A stretch of DNA of 64,000 bases from Gimesia maris (GTDB taxonomy: Bacteria; Planctomycetota; Planctomycetia; Planctomycetales; Planctomycetaceae). This document shows positions 20,330-30,200 of the stretch, piece by piece; the stretch's first letter is position 1; each line of letters begins with the position of its first letter. The stretch covers positions 6,091,001 through 6,155,000 of the forward strand of contig NZ_CP042910.1 in assembly GCF_008298035.1 (NCBI RefSeq), written 5' to 3'. The notes beneath the pieces are model-generated. The model ran no database searches. It saw only the letters and a list, made by a program, of their open reading frames with translations, and was not told the origin of the DNA. The position numbers were made by a program, and so were the translations under genes.

Positions 20330-22660
20330 TTACTTTTTGCCGTCATCCTGGGGGTAGAGTAGCACGCGATCATGGCATAACAGGATCAGATCTTTTCGAT
20401 TGTCACCGGTCAGGTCGGCGATGACTGCCTCACGTGGATCTGAGCCCGACCGGTTGGATCGGGAAAATGTTTTCTCTTCGAACACTTTGAAGTTCAAAGC
20501 GTGCTTCAGGCCTGCCTGTTCCTGGAAGTTCAGAATTTCCACCTGATGCGTGCGTAGATCCAGGATGACGATATCTGACTGCCCGTCGCTGTTCAGATCG
20601 CCGGCCACGGAGTCGGTGAAATAGGCCTGCGGAATTTTGGATTCGTATGAGGCGACATCTTTCAGGGTGGGAGGCGTCTGACCTGAGTAGAGGATTCCGA
20701 ACTGGCCGCGACCAAACAACACGAGATCAGGCAGTTGATCTCCATTCAGGTCAGCGACATGCGCGGACAGGAAGGGAAACTCGCCGATTTCCACTTCCTT
20801 CCAGGGACGATAAACATTGGCTTCTTTTCGCAGGATGCGCAGTTTCTGCACTCCCAGATCGATCAGCACGATTTCATCTCCGGGTTCGCCATCCAGGTTA
20901 ATGTTGACGGCTCCGACCACGCGGGCTTTGCTTTCGGGGGCATTAAACTGATCGAGCACCTGCCACTGATTATCGGAATTCAAAACCAGTCTGCGGGCAA
21001 AATTGTTCTGCGCGGTCAGAATCCAGTCCCGTTTCGGGCCGCCGATAAAAATGGATTCCGGCTTGATCTCATCCAGGTTGATTCCCCCGGAGGGGGTAAT
21101 CAGCTGCGGCGTCTGTTTAGGTGTGAGGGTGATCATTTTGGGAGAACGAGAGAGCCCATAAAAGGCCATCAGTTCAAAAACCCCATCGCCGTTGGCATCG
21201 AGTTTGACTAATGATTTCGGGTTTTCCAGGTTGGGCGGATTGCTGGGAAAAGAATAATCGGCCCAGGTTCCATCCGGATTCAGTTTCAATGCCTGGAGTT
21301 TATACTGATTGGAGTCCACCCTGGAGATATAGATTAATTCGGGTGACTGGTTGCCGTCCAGGTCGGCCATTTCAAAGGCAACCGGCTCCCCTTTCACCGG
21401 GAGAATTTTGGGAAACGAGAGTCGCTGATTTTCAAACGAACTGACGCCGATAATCTTTTCCCGTTCGCTGAGGACGAACACTTCTGCCCGTCCGTCGCCG
21501 TTGACGTCTTCAACGCGTAACTGTTCTACTCCGAGAAGTCCCGGGTAGGTCTGCCCCAGGTCCAGGCCACGATCTTTGGCCTGCAGGTAGACCAGCATCT
21601 GTGCGGTTTCCGGGTCGGAGACAACGACATCGGTAATTCCGTCGCCGTTAATGTCTCCCAGATCGAAGCCGCGATTCCGTCCCGATCCTTCTTCACCGAA
21701 ACCGTACATCGTCAGTCGCTTGGAAAGGTCTCCATTTTGCGTCGACGATTTTTCCAGCTGCTGAATTCTCATTCTGCCGGTCTGCGAATCGATGGTGAGA
21801 ATTTCTGAACCTGCTTTGCCATCGATATCTGCTAAAGTGACCGAGCGGGGATTGGATAGTTCAAACCGGATTTCCGGTCCCAGGTTGCCATCTGGTTTTT
21901 GCAGACGGGCACAGAGCATCTGATCTTTGCCGTCGCGTGTGGCATAAGTAAAATCGTTGCGTCCATCCCCATTCAGATCGGCGATGGCCGCGAGCCCGAG
22001 CTTGGGTGATGTATTCAGAATCGGACGCGGCGTTTTCAATACGCCGTTCTGATCCTGCAGAATGACATAAGTATGGTTCGTTCCCAGAACGATCAAATCG
22101 GTTTTCTGATCGTGGTTCAGATCGCCGGCGGCAATAGTCCACTGCGTCGACTGCAGATCTGCCAGCCGGATACGTTTGCGGTCGGACCACTCTCCTGTTT
22201 TGGTCTGATAGCGAATGATCAGTCGGTCCGGCAGGGCCAGGTAGGCCAGATCATTGAGCCCGTCTCCATTGAAGTCACCCACTGTCAGTGCTGAAATGGA
22301 GACATCGACGGGAATTTTGATGTGTTTTAAACGTGCATCACTGGGAATCCCATTGACTTCGTCTGTCATTTCATCGGGAGAGACTTTTTCGCCGGGAGCA
22401 CGTTGCTGCAGGACATCAATGCGGCTGTTGCTGTTGTCAATCAGAATCAGATCATTCAGCCCATCTCCGTTCAGATCCTGTGCCAGCATATTGGCGGACC
22501 GGTCGGAGAGCTTGAAGAGTTCCAGTGGTTTAAAGCCGTAAGAATCTCCCAGCTTCGCTTTATCCTCTGCGTAAACAGGCGGTTGTGCACCTGCGATACA
22601 ATAGACTGCCAGCATTGTCAGGCAGAGCATTCTGATTGATTTGCTTGAGCCGATTAACAT
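20330..22660 (-). CDS. secreted FG-GAP/VCBS repeat protein
   Basis: The 776-residue product begins with a signal peptide (MLIGSSKSIRMLCLTMLAVYC..., cleavage near AGAQPPVYA). It then carries about thirteen repeats of the calcium-binding type DxNxDGxxD, for example DLNGDGLNDLILID, DFNGDGLNDLAYLA, DINGDGITDVVVSD and DLNSDGQSDIVILD. These fold as an integrin-like beta-propeller. Two propellers of six to seven blades would account for the length. The protein is exported and may bind surface or extracellular ligands; no catalytic domain is seen. The ATG at 22660 has a strong AAGGAG site, so the upstream in-frame ATG is not used. Confidence 0.9.
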   Translation of the reverse strand: MLIGSSKSIRMLCLTMLAVYCIAGAQPPVYAEDKAKLGDSYGFKPLELFKLSDRSANMLAQDLNGDGLNDLILIDNSNSRIDVLQQRAPGEKVSPDEMTDEVNGIPSDARLKHIKIPVDVSISALTVGDFNGDGLNDLAYLALPDRLIIRYQTKTGEWSDRKRIRLADLQSTQWTIAAGDLNHDQKTDLIVLGTNHTYVILQDQNGVLKTPRPILNTSPKLGLAAIADLNGDGRNDFTYATRDGKDQMLCARLQKPDGNLGPEIRFELSNPRSVTLADIDGKAGSEILTIDSQTGRMRIQQLEKSSTQNGDLSKRLTMYGFGEEGSGRNRGFDLGDINGDGITDVVVSDPETAQMLVYLQAKDRGLDLGQTYPGLLGVEQLRVEDVNGDGRAEVFVLSEREKIIGVSSFENQRLSFPKILPVKGEPVAFEMADLDGNQSPELIYISRVDSNQYKLQALKLNPDGTWADYSFPSNPPNLENPKSLVKLDANGDGVFELMAFYGLSRSPKMITLTPKQTPQLITPSGGINLDEIKPESIFIGGPKRDWILTAQNNFARRLVLNSDNQWQVLDQFNAPESKARVVGAVNINLDGEPGDEIVLIDLGVQKLRILRKEANVYRPWKEVEIGEFPFLSAHVADLNGDQLPDLVLFGRGQFGILYSGQTPPTLKDVASYESKIPQAYFTDSVAGDLNSDGQSDIVILDLRTHQVEILNFQEQAGLKHALNFKVFEEKTFSRSNRSGSDPREAVIADLTGDNRKDLILLCHDRVLLYPQDDGKK

Positions 22661-22744
22661 CCTGTCTCCTTGCGGTATTTCCAAACTGCGGCGAGTTGAA
22701 TTTTCAAGTTTGCCTGTGAGTTTCGATCAGCATAACCAGAATCA

Positions 22745-24556
22745 TTACTGGACGCGAATCTCGAAAGGCATAATTGTGAGTGACTTTTCCCGTGCCAGTA
22801 AATTGATCAGGTCCATTTTTTTCAATTGTTCAGACAACCCCGGAGCCAGGGAATCCAGCATGCGGGAGATCTGCTGATGTTGTTGCGTATCGCCGTCCAC
22901 AGGGCCGAAAATCTGCTCGAACGGACTGGTCGGTCGGGGGAGAATCAGTTTTTCGAACTTCTCGCCTTCTTTGATTTTCCCCAGTTTGCGGGCATGATCG
23001 ATGGCTTCATCGAGTGTTCCCAACTGGTCTACCAGGCCGAGTTTCAGCGCCATCTCTCCAGTATAGACCCGACCTCGTGCGAGGGCTTCCAGTTTGTTGT
23101 AATCCATTTTGCGACCAGCGGCGGCTTTTTCGGTAAACTGTTTGTAGATCGCGTTCAGCATGCCCGTGACGGCGACGCGTTCCGATTCCGTAAAACCATT
23201 CAGCGGGCTGAAGGTTCCACTGTTGCTGCCACGTGAAATGACGCTGGTCGTAATCCCGATTTTCTTATAGAGACCTTCAATCGCCAGTTTGCCGCCAACA
23301 ACGCCAATCGACCCCGTCAGGGTCCCCGGTTCGGCAAAGATGCGTTCTGCGCCCATGGAGATGTAGTAGCCTCCGCTGGCGGCGACATCACCCATGCTGA
23401 CGACGATCGGTTTGCCGGCTTCTTCGAGTGCCCGCCACATCAGATCGCTGGCCAGGGCGCTGCCTCCCGGGCTGTCGACGCGGACCACGATCGCTTTGAC
23501 CTGGTCATCGTCGGCTGCTTTATGAACGGCTTTGATAAAGGTATCCGAGCCCAGAACGTTGCCTCCCAGCAGACTTCCCTGTGCAGAGGAACCGGACATG
23601 ATGGCCCCCGTGGCATAGATGACGGCGATCCGCGGTCCGGAGCCGATGCGCTGTGAGGAATCGATGCCGGCCAGCAGGTCCATCAGTTTGATCAGTCCCG
23701 CGATGCCTGAGAAATCGGTGTCGGCCCGTTTTTTCGCATATTTTTTGATCAGCTTGACTTCGTTTTTACTGTCCTCTCCCGTGAGCAGTTTGGGGAGTTG
23801 ATCTTCATAGGCAATGTGATCAATCAGTCCGAGTTTCTTTGCTTCGGCAGCCATATATGGACCGCCGTTGATGGCCGCCTCGACTTTTTCAGCGGATAAC
23901 CCCCGGGATGCGGAAATCATACCGGTGATCTGTCCGAAGTAATTATCGAGCAGTGCTTCCATTTCTTCGCGAAAGGCTTCGCTCATTTCGGTACGTGTAT
24001 AGGGTTCGGCAGCCGACTTGTATTTTCCGACCCGCAGGATATCCGGTTTGATATCGAGGATGTCGAACAGGTTCTTATAGAAACTGACTTCCGCACGCAG
24101 TCCCAGCAGGATCAGTGAAGCCGACTCGGGCATCACGATCTGATCACAGGCAGACGCGATCAGGTAATCTTTGGTCATGCCCGTTTCAATCCAGGCAAAG
24201 ACCTTCTTGTCGCTCTTGCGGACTTTCTGAATCGCCTGTCGCAGTTCGTTCAGCTTGGCCCAACCAAGTTCGGTGCCTTTGAAATGCAGTACAACGCCGG
24301 TCAGCGATTTATCTTCCGACGCCTTTTCCAGCCGGGAAACGACTTTGGAGAGTGACTCGGTGACATCGCCAAACAGGCCGGGCATCTGCGGTCCTTCGGG
24401 ATAGGACCCTTTGATGACCATATGGGCCCAGTTTTCACGGGTCGGCTTGGCTTCCTCTTCTTCTGCAGCAGAAACAGAATTTTGAGTGAGAATCAGCGCA
24501 CAGCCAAGAAGCAATGCCACGAGGAACCAGCGACTTTTATGAACAGGCATCGACAT
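22745..24556 (-). CDS. sppA: signal peptide peptidase SppA, 67-kDa type
   Basis: SppA is a membrane-associated serine protease that degrades leftover signal peptides. The 603-residue product has an N-terminal signal/anchor (FLVALLLGCALILT) and two S49 domains. The catalytic Lys is in GKYKSAAEPY in the N-terminal domain. The nucleophile Ser is in GDVAASGGYYIS in the C-terminal domain, followed by GTLTGSIGVVGGK. This split Lys/Ser dyad is as in E. coli SppA. Length is normal for the long form. GGAG lies seven bases upstream of the start. Confidence 0.94.
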   Translation of the reverse strand: MSMPVHKSRWFLVALLLGCALILTQNSVSAAEEEEAKPTRENWAHMVIKGSYPEGPQMPGLFGDVTESLSKVVSRLEKASEDKSLTGVVLHFKGTELGWAKLNELRQAIQKVRKSDKKVFAWIETGMTKDYLIASACDQIVMPESASLILLGLRAEVSFYKNLFDILDIKPDILRVGKYKSAAEPYTRTEMSEAFREEMEALLDNYFGQITGMISASRGLSAEKVEAAINGGPYMAAEAKKLGLIDHIAYEDQLPKLLTGEDSKNEVKLIKKYAKKRADTDFSGIAGLIKLMDLLAGIDSSQRIGSGPRIAVIYATGAIMSGSSAQGSLLGGNVLGSDTFIKAVHKAADDDQVKAIVVRVDSPGGSALASDLMWRALEEAGKPIVVSMGDVAASGGYYISMGAERIFAEPGTLTGSIGVVGGKLAIEGLYKKIGITTSVISRGSNSGTFSPLNGFTESERVAVTGMLNAIYKQFTEKAAAGRKMDYNKLEALARGRVYTGEMALKLGLVDQLGTLDEAIDHARKLGKIKEGEKFEKLILPRPTSPFEQIFGPVDGDTQQHQQISRMLDSLAPGLSEQLKKMDLINLLAREKSLTIMPFEIRVQ

Positions 24557-24877
24557 CAGAAATCTCCAGAACAGGGACGTATGTATTGTTTGCAGAACCA
24601 GAATCGTTGTGATGCAGCAGGAGAGATCACTCTGGAAAACGTTAAATTCGGATTAACCGCTATAAGCAGTCTAAGTGGAACAACAGGCTACGGTCAAGAA
24701 AGAGTTGACTGATGCTCCCGTTATACGCACTGAAATGTGATTGCTTCAGAAAATTCCTGCGGGAAAAACCAAAAAGTGTTGTCAGAGGATGCTTGATTTG
24801 TCACACTGGAACCGCTGGTTTCTCGCGTGATCTCTGGTCACTGCTCCGTTCCCTGTACTCACTGTGGTTTTACAAAC
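24557..24877. other. divergent intergenic stretch
   Basis: These 321 bases separate the sppA start from the start of an exported unknown protein. Promoters for both must lie here. A TTGACT near 24702 is present, but no -10 box at the right spacing was found. No repeat or RNA gene is seen. Confidence 0.4.
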
Positions 24878-25696
24878 ATGTCCGTACGTACTTTTCTGCT
24901 GTCACTGATCTGCGTTGTTTCACTCTCGAGTTCTCTTTCTGCACAGGGACTGATCTGGGAACTGCCCGCTGATGGCTCCTGGGTCCGCTTTGAAGGGACC
25001 TATGAAAAAGAGATGCCAGGGCCGGAATCGAACGATTTGAACATCAAACTGCAGTGGACGCGACATCTGGTCATCAGTTCTGTAGGCTCTGAGATGGCAG
25101 AATACGAAGGCGCACAGACCGCCTGTCGCTGGCTGGAATTTAAATGCATCACCGGAAAATCAACGGAATCGGGTGTGGCTCCCGGGGTTTCCGGCCCGCG
25201 CATTTATAAAGTGCTGGTTCCTGAAAAAGCGATCAGCGGTGACATCAAAGAAACGATTGGCAAAAATGAACTGCCCATTACATTTCTGCCGATCGTCCGC
25301 GGCTATCGCAAAACCGGTGACCGACCTGTCGAACCACTCAAAACCAATGTACTGCGTTTCTACCCCATGATCACGATGCTGGAACACTATACCCAATGGG
25401 ATTCTGTCGGAGAGCCTGGCAGCGTGGAAACACCGGCTGCAACTGTCTCCGCGCGGGAGTACCAGGGGACCTTCATCAGTGAAAGCACCACAACCCGCTC
25501 AAAAAACGAAGGGAAAATCTGGCGTACTTCCGAAATTCCGTTCGGCATCGCCAAATGGTCGGTTGTGATTACCCGCGAAACAAAGGGGGGAACCCGGCCT
25601 CGCACCGAGTTCAAGCAGACATCCCTGATTCAGGTGAACATGTCAGCTCACGAAGTGGGTAAGAACGCCGAGAGCGAACTGCCGGCTTCTCGCTGA
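24878..25696 (+). CDS. exported protein of unknown function
   Basis: The 272-residue product begins with a clear signal peptide (MSVRTFLLSLICVVSLSSSLSA, then QGLIW), so it is periplasmic or surface-located. The mature part is rich in beta-type residues, with segments such as GSWVRFEGTYEKEMPG and RTEFKQTSLIQVNM, and no transmembrane segment. No family is recognised. The ATG at 24878 places the signal peptide at the N-terminus, so a longer upstream frame is rejected. It appears monocistronic. Confidence 0.75.
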   Translation: MSVRTFLLSLICVVSLSSSLSAQGLIWELPADGSWVRFEGTYEKEMPGPESNDLNIKLQWTRHLVISSVGSEMAEYEGAQTACRWLEFKCITGKSTESGVAPGVSGPRIYKVLVPEKAISGDIKETIGKNELPITFLPIVRGYRKTGDRPVEPLKTNVLRFYPMITMLEHYTQWDSVGEPGSVETPAATVSAREYQGTFISESTTTRSKNEGKIWRTSEIPFGIAKWSVVITRETKGGTRPRTEFKQTSLIQVNMSAHEVGKNAESELPASR

Positions 25697-25939
25697 ACAC
25701 GGGCGGCCCCACCCCAGATTGACGCTGCCCTGTTCTGCCTGACCCGATTTCAGGCCGGATTCCTGTTCGATTTGCAAACTATGCCACCCGAGACTTGACG
25801 CTGTCCTCACAGGTGAAAAGAATCAGATGTTTACGAACATCTTTGCTTCCCGCGTGTCTGCGTGGGGGAACTTTCGAGATCTGATATCGGTTTTCAGATC
25901 CATCTACTTTTATTCATTCAGAGAACAAAGATCACCATT

Positions 25940-27139
25940 ATGTCGATGCAGCTCTCAGCTACTGTTCAGAAACTCAAGCCATCCGCGACCATTGCCGCTG
26001 CAGCAAAAGCCAAGGAATTGAAAAGTACCGGCGTCAAAGTGTATGAGTTCACCCTGGGAGAGCCAGACTTCACCACCCCCGCTCATATCTGCCAGGCGGC
26101 AAAAGACGCCATGGACGCCGGCCAGACGCATTACACCCCGGCAGCGGGTACTCTCGAAGTCAAACAGGCAATCTGCGATGCTTACCAGCGCGATTATGGT
26201 TTGAGCTATCAACCAAATCAGGTGGTCGTTTCTAATGGTGCCAAGCATTCGATTCATAATGTGCTGACCGCCTTGTGTGGCCCCGGGGATGAAGTCATCA
26301 TCCCGACTCCCTACTGGGTCAGCTATAGTGCCCTGGTCGAACTGACCGGTGCGACTCCCGTGATGGTGGAAACATCAGAAGAGAGCGGTTTCTGCATGAA
26401 CGCGGAACAGTTCGCTGCCGCCATCACTCCCAAAACCAAACTGATGATGCTCAACAATCCCTGCAACCCGACCGGAGCCGCCTACCCGGTGGAAACACTG
26501 GAAGCACTGGCGAAAGTCGCCGTGGAAAAAGATGTGGCGGTGCTCTCAGACGAGATCTATGAAAAACTGATCTACGAAGGTTCTGAATTCCGCAGCTTCG
26601 CTTCCTTCGGTCCGGAAGTCGCAGAACGAACCATTATTGTCAGTGGCGTCAGCAAAGCTTACGCGATGACTGGCTGGCGTATCGGCTGGACACTGTCGAG
26701 CCCCGAACTCACCGCCGCGATGACCAAGCTGCAGAGCCAGGAAACCTCCAATCCCTGCAGTATCAGCCAGGCCGCGACGATTGCCGCGTTGAGCGGTCCC
26801 CAGGAAAGCGTCGCCGACATGTTGACCGCGTTCAAAGAACGCCGGGCTTATGTCCTCGAACGCCTGCGTAAATTCCCGGACATCAGCTTCGCCGAACCAG
26901 GGGGTGCGTTTTACGCCTTCTTCAATGTGAGTGCCCACTTCAACAAACCACTGGGAGGCGGCAAAGTCGTCACCGACTCCAGCGAGTTCTGTACCGCGTT
27001 ACTGGAAGAAGCACACGTGGCGCTGGTAACCGGCGATGCCTTTGGCGCACCCGGTTATGTCCGCCTGTCGTTTGCGACGGATCTGAAAACACTGGAAGCC
27101 GGCCTGGATCGCATCGAGCAGTTCCTGTCACCCGCTTAA
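25940..27139 (+). CDS. aspartate-type aminotransferase (class I/II, PLP)
   Basis: This 399-residue cytosolic PLP enzyme moves an amino group between aspartate or a related donor and 2-oxoglutarate. The motifs in order are GEPDFTTPAHI, NNPCNPTGAAY, the YEKLIYEG region with PLP-ring contacts, and SGVSKAYAMTGWRIGW, which holds the Schiff-base Lys. The late GYVRLSFATD supplies the carboxylate-binding Arg. It matches the thermophilic/Bacillus-type AspC subgroup. The ATG at 25940 gives the normal family N-terminus. A strong terminator follows 29 bases after the stop. Confidence 0.92.
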   Translation: MSMQLSATVQKLKPSATIAAAAKAKELKSTGVKVYEFTLGEPDFTTPAHICQAAKDAMDAGQTHYTPAAGTLEVKQAICDAYQRDYGLSYQPNQVVVSNGAKHSIHNVLTALCGPGDEVIIPTPYWVSYSALVELTGATPVMVETSEESGFCMNAEQFAAAITPKTKLMMLNNPCNPTGAAYPVETLEALAKVAVEKDVAVLSDEIYEKLIYEGSEFRSFASFGPEVAERTIIVSGVSKAYAMTGWRIGWTLSSPELTAAMTKLQSQETSNPCSISQAATIAALSGPQESVADMLTAFKERRAYVLERLRKFPDISFAEPGGAFYAFFNVSAHFNKPLGGGKVVTDSSEFCTALLEEAHVALVTGDAFGAPGYVRLSFATDLKTLEAGLDRIEQFLSPA

Positions 27140-27167
27140 TCATCAGATGATTTAATCTGACACCATA

Positions 27168-27206
27168 AAAAAACACCATCCCGATTCCTCAGGATGGTGT
27201 TTTTGT
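27168..27206 (+). terminator. rho-independent terminator shared by converging genes
   Basis: AAAACACCATCC pairs perfectly with GGATGGTGTTTT around a 9-base loop, followed by a T-run. On the minus strand the arm also gives a T-run, so it can end both the aminotransferase transcript and the large beta-helix gene transcript. Confidence 0.9.
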
Positions 27207-27243
27207 TTTCACTGATACTCAGATTAGACCAGAGGTTGTGATC

Positions 27244-30200
27244 TTAGTACTGTCCCCAGCCGTAAGGCAGTTCGCCGACAATGATACCGGGATAGTAGAT
27301 ACCATTGGCGTCGCCGGTAGTCGTGTAAGGATTCCCGTCCAGTGTGAAGATCGAAGTGTCTCCCGAGCTGTCAACACGGAAGGTGCTGGCTCCAGTACCG
27401 GAGTAGAGGAAGTTTCCTGCCCCCGGATCGTTCAGGTTTGGAATACGGGCAGCCAGACGTTGAGCATTACGACGACGTGTTGTCGAAGTAAATGGCCCGT
27501 CGAACGGAACACTGGTCGTATTCAAACGAGATTTGAAGGTATCAGCATTAGCATAGAAGGCACCGACATTTGTTGTATCGGATGAGATGATCGTGTTATT
27601 ATCCCACAACAGGTCCAGTCGAGCGAGCGCATCTGACTGGAAAGTATTGATGACGGTCGGATCTGTCGTCGCTCCCCAGGTTCCGGCTGTTGCAGCGGGA
27701 TCAACCGTAGAGGTAAATGATTCAAAGTAGACATCATCACCCAGGTTACCCGTCAAGGTGGTATTTGTGACAGACATGATCACACCTGATGTAACAAAGT
27801 TACCCGCACCATCGCTGGCAAAGCCCCCGCCGTATTGCGAACCACCAGTTCCGGTGAAGGAACGAGTCGTACCGACGCGGACGACCAGACCAGTGGTACC
27901 AAAGCCACTGTCGCGACCGTTGTCGATGATCTGGTTATTATCCATATCCATTCTCAGATAGACATCCTGGAAGAGACTTCCGTCCGAAGCCAGGGTCGTG
28001 GTAGAAGGATCCGTCTGATTCTGTGTGAGCGATGCCGTGTAGACCACATACACCCCTTCGAGGCGGTTTTCATTCACGATGTTATTGTTAAAGTCGATGT
28101 TGATGGTCGAAGCTGAGCCACCTAAACCAGGTCGGGCCAGAACATCGAAGCCACGCCCGCCGTTGAAGTCGATGATGTTACCATCAATATTCAGGTCAAA
28201 AGTACCTGACAGGACATTCATGAATTCGATACCGTCTCCCCCGTTCCGGGTGATATCGTTGTTCGCGATCGTCGTGTTATTATAACCCAGCAGGTCCAGA
28301 TCGATACCGGCGACCGTGTTCTCTGCGATGTAGTTGCGGGCGATTGTAAGTGTTCCGGCATCTTCAACAGCGATACCGTCTACACCGTTGTCCACAATCA
28401 CGTTACCCAGCGAAGAATCTGCCGCATCCCCGATGACGAGTGAGTCGGTAGCCGCTTCGAGGTGGATACCGTCTCCGCCGTTTTCAGCAATGTAGTTGCG
28501 GGTCCAGGCTCCGGTTATTCCACGTGTGTCAAATACGGAATTGGTAAGCTCTGTTGTCATAATACCATGCAGAGTGTTACCCGTGATCGTATTGCTGTCC
28601 ATGTTGGCAGACAGAATAGCATCCGCTTCGACCCGGAGATCAATCCCCGACTGACCATTGTTTGTAACGGTGTTGTTATTAACGGTATAGGTGTCGGTCT
28701 TATTCGCTGCAGAGGCGGTCAGATCGATACCATTCAATGTGTTTGCTGTGGATGTATTGTACCTGATATTGATATTGGTCATCACAGCATCAGAGGTCCG
28801 CGCCATCTCAATACCGTGGCCTGCATTGGTTGTAAACAGGTTTCCGTAGTCAGATGTGCTGCCACCGATTGTGATGTTGTTGATGGTACCGAAGTCACCC
28901 AGATTATTCCCGGTGACGGTCATCAACAGACCGGATGCAGCACTGTTCTGGATGATGCTGCGTTGAATGGTGCTGTTCGTTAAGGTGGCAGTATCCCGCA
29001 CGATAAATCCGACACCCTCGCCGGTAAACTCACTGTTTAAAGTGGTGTCATAAGTGGTATTAAAGTTGTGCTGATCAATGTCAACCCGGTTGGTTGTGTT
29101 CCCGATTAACAGCAGTCCGATATGGGCATCGCCGTTGTCCTGGAACGTATTGGTCAGAGAGTTATCAATGGCTGCCAGGTCTCCAAACGACAGGGTCACA
29201 CCGCCATTACCTCCGACAGTCGTTGTACCATCGACGGTACCACCGACACCAAAGCTGGCACCGTCATCATCTGGTAAATCCGGAGCGCGACCGATAAAGG
29301 TATTTCTGTAGATGGATGCCGTCGTGCGGACATCGCTGGAACCAAACAGGATACCAGCCGTTCCAGTCGTAGTACGATTGAAGTTGTTTGAATCAATGGT
29401 ACCCAGCGTATTGACGGCAGTATCGGTTCCGCCCAGGGCGGCTCCCCCGATAAACATCCCGGCTTCGGTATTATTGCTGAAGTCATTCTCAGAGATCAGC
29501 GAGGTCGTGAAGACACCGCCGGTGTTGTTCACAATGCTCATCCCGTGTCGGGTGTTGCCGGTGAAGTTATTGCTGCCGATGGAAGGTGAACCAAAGCCGG
29601 TCAGGTCAATCGAACCGGTGGTCAAAGTAAATGCCAGACCATCCTGCGTATTGCCGGTCGCGGAGTTATTGATGATACTCCCGCCGATGGCACCATCGTT
29701 TGTTGTATTCAGGCTGATACCGTTCTGGGTGTTACTGCTGAAGACGTTGGTGGTTGAGTTGGCATTACCGATATTCAGATTGATGGCAGATCCAGCTCCA
29801 TCCGATGTGGCGACAAAGCCGTCAACACCGTTGTTGCTGGCGTTGATGTTTGTCATTCCCAGGTTGTCTCCGCCATCTGATAAAGCAGACAACGTACCAC
29901 CTGCAGTGGTATTGAAGGCAATACCATTTCCGGCATTGTTACTGGCTGTGACTGTATCAAAGCTGTTAAATGTAACGGTACTTGCATTGGAATTGACTAC
30001 TAAACCACTTGTGGTGGCGTTCGTATTGTTACTGAAGGTGTTTCGGGCAAAATCAGTGTTGATTGTCGCCCCGCCATCGGCAGTCATGATCATGCCGGTA
30101 CCGTTGCTGGTCGCAGTATTACCGGTGATACCCAGGGTGGTCACTCCATCGGCGGCAGTCCCTACGCCATCAATCGAGCTTCCGCCATTTGCAATGATTT